This document shows positions 9,960 to 15,939 of a stretch of 17,989 nt of DNA, piece by piece. The notes under the pieces are model-generated. The model worked only from the letters and a program-made list of their open reading frames with translations, did no database searches and was not told the origin of the DNA. A program made the translations under genes and the position numbers. Source of the stretch: CTSoil-075 sp964292325 (GTDB lineage Bacteria; Bacillota; Negativicutes; DSM-13327); the NCBI GenBank assembly GCA_964292325.1, contig CAXYVG010000076.1:1-17989 (forward strand), written 5' to 3'. Numbering within the stretch: the stretch's first letter is position 1; each line of letters begins with the position of its first letter.

Positions 9960-10544
9960 TCAATCTACAAGCTTGAAAGCTCTGTAATAGTTGTCGTCTT
10001 TGATCTCCGAGAATAGCATCAATGACTGCCCATCATACTTTCCAGGGAAAAACATAATAACCGGCACATCGTCTACATACTGATGCAAATTATTTAAAAC
10101 CTTATGGGATCGCAATATCGGAAAGCATTTCCCTACGCCCGTTAAAAACACAATCGAGTTGCTTGGCGTATTGTTCTTGATATGTGCCAAGATTTCATTG
10201 CTGTGGTTGTCTTCTTCCATTCGAAGTATTTCATTTATCGCTTTGGTGATTTCCGAAAATCCTTTAGTTTTTTCAAATTCCATGCACAAATCGAGGAAAC
10301 CTTCACGAATCAAAAGATCAATGACGATGTCATATAAATCGAAAACAACCAACTGAAAGTCCTGGCTCCCGTTTTTATATTTCGATGTCAGATAATCAAT
10401 CCGTTCTCTGACAAGTAGTTCTTGCTCTGCAGGATAATCAAATATGTAGTATCCCACTTCATTACCTAGACCCTTATTTTTTCTGAAGTTTGGCTGCTTG
10501 AGTTTATCTTCAAGCTTGTTTAATCTGCTCTCTAAATCCTGCAT
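9960..10544 (-). CDS. brxB: BREX protein BrxB (DUF1788 family)
   Basis: BrxB is a small core BREX protein of about 200 residues (DUF1788) whose biochemical role is unresolved; it is thought to act with the other BREX proteins in the DNA-associated complex. The 194-residue product has the family landmarks GNEVGYYIFDYPAEQELLVR near residues 27-46, SIVFLTGVGKCFPILR in the last third, and a terminal VPVIMFFPGKYDG followed by a strand-rich tail ending in YYRAFKLVD. The ATG at 10544 directly abuts the brxA TAA (zero spacing) with GGAGTGAG overlapping the end of brxA, indicating translational coupling. Confidence 0.92.
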   Translation of the reverse strand: MQDLESRLNKLEDKLKQPNFRKNKGLGNEVGYYIFDYPAEQELLVRERIDYLTSKYKNGSQDFQLVVFDLYDIVIDLLIREGFLDLCMEFEKTKGFSEITKAINEILRMEEDNHSNEILAHIKNNTPSNSIVFLTGVGKCFPILRSHKVLNNLHQYVDDVPVIMFFPGKYDGQSLMLFSEIKDDNYYRAFKLVD

Positions 10545-11141
10545 TTAGCTCACTCCTGTAATGGCTTTGATCATTTGCATCTCGCCGGTGTCTTTTAAAA
10601 AGTTCTCTAGTGTTATGTCCAGAATTGGAGGTGTAATTTTTTTCTGCTTATCACTGATGGTCAGCAGCCCTGCATCAACTAAAAAGTTCATATATGTACT
10701 GCGTAATCGTCGCAAAGTCACATCCGTCCACGTGCTCATATTTTCGTCTTGCTCTTGTTTATTTTTAAAAAAGATATTGATATCACTTGCCGTCAGCTCA
10801 AGTGCTCCAAGCTTCACTTTTTCGCGATATACCTCATACAGAAACTCGAAAAACAATCTATTTTTCTTGGCTGACGCAAGGATATTGATTATTTTTTGAG
10901 TCTGCAAATCAGTATGCATAAAAATCTCAAGATAGCCCTCTTCAATTACTTCAATTCTATTTTTAAGATAGCCAAAAATTCGTTTTGCTCGATACTCCTT
11001 CGAAATGCCCAGCAAATTTTCATTCAGGCATAACGCCTTTATATCATCCCATGATTTACCTTCGTACCTTAATTTTATTAAACTCTTGAATTCGATGAAC
11101 CAAAAGGATTCCGCTACAAGCCCTGAACTATACTTTTCCAT
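10545..11141 (-). CDS. brxA: BREX protein BrxA (DUF1819 family)
   Basis: BrxA is the first core BREX gene, a small helical DNA-binding protein (DUF1819, NusB-like fold in solved members). The 198-residue product opens with YSSGLVAESFWFIEFKSLIK, the typical start of the family, followed by helices and LSNR-like basic segments such as KEYRAKRIFGYLKNRI. It ends with a region (TLRRLRSTYMNFLVDAGLL) that resembles a winged-helix-like end of the family. The ATG at 11141 has GGGGGA seven bases upstream. No convincing promoter was seen in the 74 bases before it, so it is probably transcribed together with the upstream Xre regulator gene. Confidence 0.92.
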   Translation of the reverse strand: MEKYSSGLVAESFWFIEFKSLIKLRYEGKSWDDIKALCLNENLLGISKEYRAKRIFGYLKNRIEVIEEGYLEIFMHTDLQTQKIINILASAKKNRLFFEFLYEVYREKVKLGALELTASDINIFFKNKQEQDENMSTWTDVTLRRLRSTYMNFLVDAGLLTISDKQKKITPPILDITLENFLKDTGEMQMIKAITGVS

Positions 11142-11182
11142 AAATAATCCCCCAACTACTACATTGTTCCTATTTCTTCAAC

Positions 11183-11196
11183 GGGGTAACTACCCC
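11183..11196. repeat. Perfect inverted repeat GGGGTA-AC-TACCCC between the Xre gene and brxA
   Basis: Six-base G/C-rich arms GGGGTA and TACCCC are separated by two bases. The element sits in the 74-base gap between the regulator stop and the brxA start, about 42 bases before the brxA ATG. It has no T-run, so it is not a standard terminator. It could be an operator, an RNA hairpin that protects or attenuates the BREX message, or chance. Confidence 0.5.
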
Positions 11197-11215
11197 TAAT
11201 CCGCCGCTATTGCAT

Positions 11216-11416
11216 TTACTTTACTACCTCAACGATGTCCCCAATATCGCAATCCAATATCCTGCAGATTTTGATCAAAATATCGAGCGATACAATCTCA
11301 TTTTTCTTTAGCTTTGTAAATGTAGCGGGGCTAATTTTTGCTGCCTTCCTAACTCCAACGTTCGTCATGTCTTTGTCAATTATCAATATCCAAAGCTTTT
11401 TATAACTTACACCCAT
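11216..11416 (-). CDS. Small Xre/Cro-type HTH transcriptional regulator upstream of BREX
   Basis: The ATG at 11416 gives 66 residues, begins MGVSYKKLWILIIDKDM and has an AAAGAGGTG ribosome-binding site six bases upstream; a start 18 codons earlier is possible but has no such signal. A helix-turn-helix covers about residues 17-45 (VRKAAKISPATFTKLKKNE), followed by the conserved helix VSLDILIKICRILDCDIGDI found in YozG-like Xre proteins. It is the first gene of the transcript that continues into brxA 74 bases later, so it probably regulates itself and BREX. Many BREX operons instead carry a WYL-type BrxR regulator; this one is a different family. Whether it represses or activates is not visible. 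Confidence 0.85.
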   Translation of the reverse strand: MGVSYKKLWILIIDKDMTNVGVRKAAKISPATFTKLKKNEIVSLDILIKICRILDCDIGDIVEVVK

Positions 11417-11434
11417 ATAACACCTCTTTACGGC

Positions 11435-11543
11435 TGAACGATTTTTATTTAACTTGTCATAATGGCACAAACATTTTTAGATAAATTACACTATACTACT
11501 TCATTTTATCAATTTAGAATCACCAATACAATGAAATCGTTCA
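11435..11543. repeat. 10-bp inverted repeat TGAACGATTT / AAATCGTTCA bracketing the operon promoter
   Basis: TGAACGATTT at 11435-11444 and its exact reverse complement AAATCGTTCA at 11534-11543 lie on either side of the candidate promoter, with centres 99 bp apart. One copy is about 60 bp upstream and the other about 38 bp downstream of the inferred transcription start. This arrangement is typical of two operators that could support looping by the Xre protein. Coincidence is possible in AT-rich DNA. Confidence 0.45.
11485..11512 (-). promoter_or_regulatory. Candidate sigma-A promoter for the Xre-BREX operon
   Basis: On the minus strand TTGATA (11512-11507) and TGTAAT (11490-11485) are spaced by 16 bases. 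A start of transcription near 11478 would give a leader of about 60 bases before the regulator ATG at 11416. It is the best promoter match upstream of the operon, and it lies between two inverted copies of a 10-bp sequence. The -10 is imperfect. Confidence 0.45.
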
Positions 11544-11627
11544 ACTTCTCAAAAAAAATAGCATATATGGAAAAGCGAATTATTTTACCTTGTTATAATT
11601 CCCGGAAATTCAGGTATTTTTATTAAA

Positions 11628-11657
11628 AGAAAAAAAACACCCAGCTTGTGCTGAGTG
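11628..11657 (-). terminator. Rho-independent terminator downstream of the DUF697 gene
   Basis: On the minus strand CACTCAGC-ACAA-GCTGGGTG (11657-11638; seven pairs plus one G-T wobble) is followed by GTTTTTTTTCTTTT. It closes the transcript of the DUF697-family gene ending at 11812 and insulates the Xre-BREX operon. Because T-rich sequence also follows on the plus strand, it may work in both directions. The bases between this hairpin and 11812 hold no recognisable gene. Confidence 0.8.
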
Positions 11658-11811
11658 CATTTTGTTTAGATTTTCGTTACTGCGAAAGAAAATACTATTC
11701 TCCTTAAAACTCTCGTGATTCTGAAGAGAACTCTATATTCTCGATTTTGACTTTGGCAATCTCAAATCCAAAGCACATTTTCCAAGTTCCTGCATTTTAT
11801 GAATTATCCAT

Positions 11812-12543
11812 TTAATTTTTATTCGACGTTTTACTAGAATTTTGAAGTGTCTTAAAAAGCGTATTAAACTGTCCTTTAAATGACATGAATTGGTCGAAAA
11901 TATCTTCGCCATCATTTAACATTTTTACGGTTACCCAACCTAAAGATTCAGTGATTGTGCTGGCAACGGTACCGTTAATTGCGGCACCTGCAACGGTCCC
12001 CACAGCGGGAATCAATTTCACGATATTGCCGACTGCACTTCTGCCTAAACCAACAACAATCAATTCTTTAGACAGGCTTTTCCCAAGACTTTCAGACCAT
12101 GATTGACCGAATATTTTGTGCAAGCGAGCCATCATCGTTAACTGGACTGGAACCAGCAAGACTGCATCTGAAAAAGGGATAGGCGAACAGCCGATAATGG
12201 CTGCCGTTAAAGACGCAGCATGAACAGTAGTATGACATTTTTTGCGGGTTTCTTCATCAACACCTTCCAAAAACTCATCGAAGATACCGTCAAATTGATT
12301 TTTACTCTTGTCCAGAATTTTTTCAGCCTGCTCTTTTGATTTGTCATAAGCATTAATTACAGTGGCTGATGTTTTTTGCGGTAATTTTTTTAACACTTCG
12401 GAGAAGAATGATTCAAATTCTTTTTCGTCTTGCTTCAGATCGTTGTCTGTAAGTTCTCTTTCAACCTGATCTTCTTTTACTGCCTCTTTTTCCTGATTTC
12501 GCATTTTCCCTGTGACTGTCTTTTTCCTAAACTCTTTTTTCAT
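11812..12543 (-). CDS. DUF697-family protein with hydrophobic segments
   Basis: The ATG at 12543 (243 residues) is chosen because AAAGGTGGGAG precedes it; a GTG four codons earlier lies inside that ribosome-binding site. Residues 1-105 are highly charged and helical, probably a coiled coil. Residues about 105-205 match DUF697 by eye: AAIIGCSPIPFSDAVLLVPV (113-132), then QLTMMARLHKIFG, then a Gly/Ala-rich hydrophobic stretch (162-200, including LIPAVGTVAGAAINGTVA). In other proteins this domain follows a GTPase; here no GTP-binding motif is present. It is probably membrane-associated, with unknown function. It has its own promoter and terminator, so it is a one-gene unit between the BREX operon and the nuclease-rich cluster. 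Confidence 0.85.
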   Translation of the reverse strand: MKKEFRKKTVTGKMRNQEKEAVKEDQVERELTDNDLKQDEKEFESFFSEVLKKLPQKTSATVINAYDKSKEQAEKILDKSKNQFDGIFDEFLEGVDEETRKKCHTTVHAASLTAAIIGCSPIPFSDAVLLVPVQLTMMARLHKIFGQSWSESLGKSLSKELIVVGLGRSAVGNIVKLIPAVGTVAGAAINGTVASTITESLGWVTVKMLNDGEDIFDQFMSFKGQFNTLFKTLQNSSKTSNKN

Positions 12544-12581
12544 GCGTACTCCCACCTTTATAGTTAATCAACAGCTTGAAT

Positions 12582-12610
12582 ATTTTAAATTTTTTTGATC
12601 ATCCTGTAAA
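12582..12610 (-). promoter_or_regulatory. Sigma-A promoter for the DUF697 gene
   Basis: On the minus strand TTTACA (12610-12605) and TAAAAT (12587-12582), each 5/6 to consensus, are separated by exactly 17 bases. The inferred start near 12575 gives a leader of about 30 bases to the ATG at 12543. The rest of the 300-base gap up to 12844 holds no gene that I can support. Confidence 0.65.
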
Positions 12611-12844
12611 TTACTTGTATCCAGGGTTTTGGTGCAAAAACATTCCACTATTCCCCTCAAAAAAATCAAATGTATTCATATCGACGAATTTGGAGTTCAA
12701 GCCTTGGAATAAAATCTTTTAAGACCCATGGTTTAACAGTGCCTTGGTTCATCTATTAATCCATCATACGCATATCTTTTCCTTTTTGGGAAAAAGCTAT
12801 TGGTTCACCATAATGCAACCACTTATCTTATGCGATGACAACAC

Positions 12845-14233
12845 TCACGATTCAATTTCTTTGATCATTTGATTTATGAGTTCTTTTAAAACAACAGCCA
12901 CATCAGTGTAACTGTTCGAAGAGACATCTATTTTTTTCAAAATATCCATGGGTATACTTGCCTGTACTTTAAAAGGAAATATTAAATCGTACTGAGTTCT
13001 TTTAGAATTCACAAACTTATCCTGAAATTCATTGTCAAATTGGTTTACATTTTCCAATTTACTTGTTATGTCTGGTGTATAGATATTAGTCCACTGATTA
13101 TTAATGCTGTGCTTTCTTCCAGTCATATTCATAAGATTTTGATATTTATGTTTATTGAAACTTTTTATTTCGTTTGTATTGAAGTACGCATCTAACACAG
13201 AACTACCCATTGACTTTAAACACAGATATGGTTTGGTGACCATCTTCATATTTACAACTTCGTTGTTCAATGCCGTTGAAAATGACAAGGGCGACTTGCT
13301 CACAAATTTAAAATCTGTCGTTTTTTGAATCAAACTGTATGCTTGCGGTTTAGTAAATCCCGGCCAAAAATTAATAGTCAATTTTCCTTCTTTGTTCACC
13401 TCATCGTATTCGTACCAAACAACTATTCGATCTATCCAAGAAAGATTGCACATCATAGTATTGTTATTTGTCAAACTATAATTTATGCCATTATTTATTC
13501 CATTCAATTTTTTAACCAAGTCAGACATAATAATTCCAACTCTTTTACTTATTAATTCAGTTTCCTCATTTTGGCAAAGTTTAAGCGGTTTAGAAGGTAT
13601 CCAATCTGGATGAATATTTCTTAGCAAATGATAGTAATCATTAATAATCTTATTATCTGACGAGTGTAATATCTGATACGTCTCAATAAGTTCAACTATT
13701 TCCGTCCAACTCACAGATACTATATTCCCATTAACAACGCTGCTATTATTTTTGTAATAATTGCTAATATATCCCTCCATTTGATTGATAAGTTGCCCCA
13801 TGCAATTGTGATCCGATGGTTTAACTTCGATAATAATTAATGTATCATCGTACTCAATTGTTATATCCGTTATCGTTCCATAGTTATTTGAAGGATTCAT
13901 GATAGGAATTGGTAGTATAGCTTCTGTCAACGTTATCCCAAGTATATTTGAGTATTCTGGTTCTATTTGTGTTGTATTCATTTGAATATTGACCTCATAT
14001 TCCCTTTGAGGTTTTTCTATTTTTTGTAGCATAGCTAAATTAGCGAGCACAGTTGAACTAACCGGGCTGCTTATTTTGTTATTCACTAAATCAAATAGTC
14101 TATCCAATATGAAAGGATTTGAATCTAGTATTATGGCTAGGCCTCGAGAGATATTATTCTCAATCGGATCCGCCGCGGCCTGACTGTAATGGTAGAATAT
14201 ATTCAAGTGTTTATTTTTTCTGTTTCCCATCAT
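12845..14233 (-). CDS. Solitary PD-(D/E)XK nuclease-like protein
   Basis: With the ATG at 14233 the product has 462 residues. That start has GGGGG just upstream, and a good -10 element lies inside the longer possible frame that begins at 14320, so the extra 29 codons are unlikely to be translated. The N-terminal DPIENNISRGLAIILDSN (residues 22-39) is the E-N-x-x-S/T-R helix found in many defence nucleases. It is followed by ITDITIEYDDTLIIIEVKPS (121-140), giving D123, E136 and K138, and by GQLINQ (146-151) as a possible motif IV glutamine. The remaining ~300 residues are not recognised and may bind DNA or a partner. It is expected to be cytoplasmic, with no signal peptide or membrane segment. 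It has its own promoter. The product class is inferred from motifs; it could be a type IV-like restriction enzyme or an abortive-infection effector. Confidence 0.8.
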   Translation of the reverse strand: MMGNRKNKHLNIFYHYSQAAADPIENNISRGLAIILDSNPFILDRLFDLVNNKISSPVSSTVLANLAMLQKIEKPQREYEVNIQMNTTQIEPEYSNILGITLTEAILPIPIMNPSNNYGTITDITIEYDDTLIIIEVKPSDHNCMGQLINQMEGYISNYYKNNSSVVNGNIVSVSWTEIVELIETYQILHSSDNKIINDYYHLLRNIHPDWIPSKPLKLCQNEETELISKRVGIIMSDLVKKLNGINNGINYSLTNNNTMMCNLSWIDRIVVWYEYDEVNKEGKLTINFWPGFTKPQAYSLIQKTTDFKFVSKSPLSFSTALNNEVVNMKMVTKPYLCLKSMGSSVLDAYFNTNEIKSFNKHKYQNLMNMTGRKHSINNQWTNIYTPDITSKLENVNQFDNEFQDKFVNSKRTQYDLIFPFKVQASIPMDILKKIDVSSNSYTDVAVVLKELINQMIKEIES

Positions 14234-14280
14234 TATTCCCCCACAATCAAAATAATTTCTACACATCGAATAAAAATTTT

Positions 14281-14294
14281 TGAAAACGTTTACC
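14281..14294. promoter_or_regulatory. cre-like (CcpA) operator at the nuclease promoter
   Basis: TGAAAACGTTTACC matches the catabolite-responsive element consensus TGWAANCGNTNWCA at all but the last position. It lies directly at the inferred transcription start, a position at which CcpA binding represses in Bacilli. One such match per window could occur by chance, so this is tentative. Confidence 0.35.
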
Positions 14295-14300
14295 GTATTT

Positions 14301-14309
14301 ATTATATCA
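14301..14309 (-). promoter_or_regulatory. Extended -10 promoter of the solitary nuclease-like gene
   Basis: The minus strand reads TGATATAAT, a perfect extended -10 element (TGnTATAAT). A TTGAAA at 14327-14322 is only 15 bases upstream of the -10, short for a -35 but compensated by the extended -10. Transcription would begin near 14294, about 60 bases before the ATG at 14233. Confidence 0.65.
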
Positions 14310-14340
14310 AAATAATTCATTTTTCAATACAATTAATTCC

Positions 14341-14411
14341 TAGATGATCCGAGCGCACACAGCAGAGCGGAAATTCTATCGCTAAAGGTTTTCCGCTCAA
14401 TCAATTCTGTT
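14341..14411. repeat. Intergenic hairpin repeat, copy 1
   Basis: This ~70-bp element starts TAGATGATCCGAG, contains perfect 9-bp arms GAGCGGAAA (14365-14373) and TTTCCGCTC (14390-14398), and ends AATCAATTCTGTT. It matches copy 2 at 15191-15259 over its length. It lies just downstream of the 229-residue gene, where it could end that transcript, although no T-run follows on the minus strand. Confidence 0.75.
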
Positions 14412-14452
14412 CTCTTTTTTTGGAATATTATGCATTAGAAAAAATCTTAATA

Positions 14453-15142
14453 TTATTTCAGATGGTAGATGTAATCCATTGCATATTTCTGCTGAAATCC
14501 ATCCAACACCTCAGCATCATAAAAATGGGCAACCATATATCCTTCTTTATCATAGGCTTCGGCAATTACTTTTGGTGCTATTACATTCTTTGGAAAGTAA
14601 GTTGGAATTATTTTCGAAATGCGATCATAGGTAACTTTCTTATTCTTCAGGCTTTCCACTTTGTTAACTCGGTACAAGCCTTTAAAAATGGCTTCATATT
14701 TCGATGAAGATGTCTTTTCGTGAGAGAAGAGTGCTATTTTTTGATTCAGTTCCGTTAATCGACTCCAAGCATATTTGTCATTTTCCGCAGAATTGATATG
14801 GAATTCCGTGAACCTGTTCCCATCTGAAGTTAAGTGGTTATCCCACTCTCCATTCGGATAAAACTTCAAACGCTTGATGTCCGTATCTTCCTCAAACTTA
14901 TGCTTTGCTCCGCTGCCCTGGAATCCTTTGTATCCTGCCCCAAAACAGTTGCAGCACTCCGAAACAGTCCGTAAGCGGACATTGTCATCTGCGTCTAAAT
15001 AGCCTTTTTCTATATATTCGCTTGGATTTTGATCTCTGACAGATTCCCATGATACAATTATATCTTTATTACGATTAACCAAAGCATCCACCACCTCATC
15101 TTCATTTGCTCTCATTATCTCAATGATATCAAGGGTATTCAA
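14453..15142 (-). CDS. Unrecognised 229-residue protein flanked by hairpin repeats
   Basis: I do not recognise this protein family. The frame begins with TTG at 15142 (TAA lies two codons before it); an ATG at 15115 (residue 10) is an alternative, and neither has a strong ribosome-binding site. Visible landmarks are a cysteine cluster SECCNCFGAGYKG (C63, C64, C66) and, in the last third, a strand-rich segment IALFSHEKTSSSKYEAIFKG (136-155) followed by LYRV and YDRIS (172-176). That segment resembles small beta-barrel recognition domains seen in some restriction proteins; this is weak inference. It has no signal peptide or membrane segment. It stands alone between two copies of the same repeat, so it may have arrived as a cassette. 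No partner gene is coupled to it. Confidence 0.75.
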   Translation of the reverse strand: MNTLDIIEIMRANEDEVVDALVNRNKDIIVSWESVRDQNPSEYIEKGYLDADDNVRLRTVSECCNCFGAGYKGFQGSGAKHKFEEDTDIKRLKFYPNGEWDNHLTSDGNRFTEFHINSAENDKYAWSRLTELNQKIALFSHEKTSSSKYEAIFKGLYRVNKVESLKNKKVTYDRISKIIPTYFPKNVIAPKVIAEAYDKEGYMVAHFYDAEVLDGFQQKYAMDYIYHLK

Positions 15143-15190
15143 TATTTATTTAATATACTTCCATTTCAGTTACTCAAATTGTTATAGGAT

Positions 15191-15259
15191 TAGATCTTCC
15201 GAGAGTAAAAAAAAGCGGAAATACCGTCATTATAGACTTTCCGCTAAATCGATTCTGTT
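15191..15259. repeat. Intergenic hairpin repeat, copy 2
   Basis: The element starts TAGATCTTCCGAG, has 8-bp arms AGCGGAAA (15214-15221) and TTTCCGCT (15238-15245), and ends AATCGATTCTGTT. Side by side with copy 1 at 14341-14411 the outer ends and both arms are conserved while the loop differs, which suggests selection on the hairpin. Confidence 0.75.
15206..15245 (-). terminator. Rho-independent terminator of the nuclease/partner operon (inside repeat copy 2)
   Basis: Read on the minus strand, AGCGGAAA and TTTCCGCT form an 8-bp stem with a 16-base loop, directly followed by a run of T residues (TTTTTTTTAC). It lies about 80 bases after the stop of the 204-residue gene and would end that transcript. 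Confidence 0.75.
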
Positions 15260-15324
15260 GTAGTTTTGCCATGGTTTACCAATTAGAGACACCCAATCGT
15301 ATTTCATAGTGATAACCATAATTG

Positions 15325-15939
15325 TTATAGTTGATGCCGGCTACTATAATTAGAGAGATACAGTTTCTCAAAATTACCAAATATTGTCTCTTCCGCATTT
15401 TCAGCATTTACACTCAGTAATGGTAATTGCACGAAACTTACCTTTCTGACTCCGGCGTAATATTGATCTGCTGTTTCTTTCATTTCGGGAGTAGCTAAGT
15501 ATATTTCCTCTCCAATCATTTGTATATCCATATATTCTGCTTTTGTGGGATAATAAAAATGCTGATGATTTGAAGTTGAACATCCCTTTTCCCACGAGGC
15601 GATATCTTCATATTCGAATTTTGACAAGTAAATGGTGGGCAGCTGTTCGAAGTGTTCATCATTATGTAGCATGATCTCCATGGCATATATTGGACCGTCA
15701 CGCCACTCATTCTTGAGTATTTTATCCGTTTCCCTTTGGAACAACAGAATAAAATCATCGATACACCATCCGTAGTAATTGCCGTTCCACTGCCACTTTA
15801 AAAATTTTCCATTTACAGTTTTGTAGTTTGTTTTTTCATTCGCAATTGTACGGCAATATTCCATTAGTTGATTAACATTTTCATGAGTTTTATGCACTGC
15901 AATAAAGGCATTCCGGATATTTTCATCAACTGAGTTCAT
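15325..15939 (-). CDS. Unrecognised 204-residue partner coupled to a nuclease-like gene
   Basis: The family is not recognised. The ATG at 15939 overlaps the TGA of the upstream nuclease-like gene (ATGA), with GGGGG about 12 bases upstream inside that gene, so the two proteins are made together and probably work together. The product is soluble and rich in aromatic residues: FLKWQWNGNYYGWCIDDFIL (46-65), then DGPIYAMEIMLHN and PTIYLSKFEYEDIASWEKGC, then HQHFYYPTKAEYMD. No catalytic motif, membrane segment or signal peptide is apparent. Possible roles are an inhibitor or sensor for the upstream nuclease, or a subunit that recognises a phage product; both are inference from the coupling alone. 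Confidence 0.82.
   Translation of the reverse strand: MNSVDENIRNAFIAVHKTHENVNQLMEYCRTIANEKTNYKTVNGKFLKWQWNGNYYGWCIDDFILLFQRETDKILKNEWRDGPIYAMEIMLHNDEHFEQLPTIYLSKFEYEDIASWEKGCSTSNHQHFYYPTKAEYMDIQMIGEEIYLATPEMKETADQYYAGVRKVSFVQLPLLSVNAENAEETIFGNFEKLYLSNYSSRHQL

Noticed and set aside
11733..11915. 60-codon minus-strand ORF overlapping the end of the DUF697 gene
   Set aside because: It lies in another frame of the real gene and has no ribosome-binding site or recognisable content.
12666..12752. 28-codon minus-strand ORF (MNQGTVKPWVLKDF...) in the gap between the DUF697 gene and the nuclease-like gene
   Set aside because: It looks somewhat protein-like, but it has no ribosome-binding site, a stop directly before the ATG, and no recognisable family.
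12760..12805. Weak hairpin-like sequence after the solitary nuclease-like gene as its terminator
   Set aside because: The arms CTTTTTCC and GGAAAAG pair imperfectly and are AU-rich with no following T-run, so a terminator cannot be supported.
14150..14190. GC-rich stretch with GGATCC and CCGCGG sites that looks like a cloning linker
   Set aside because: It encodes SQAAADPIEN, part of the conserved N-terminal helix region of the nuclease-like protein, and the frame continues normally on both sides.
14234..14320. N-terminal extension of 29 codons for the 462-residue nuclease-like protein
   Set aside because: The TATAAT element and the cre-like site lie inside this stretch, and the downstream ATG has the GGGGG ribosome-binding site.
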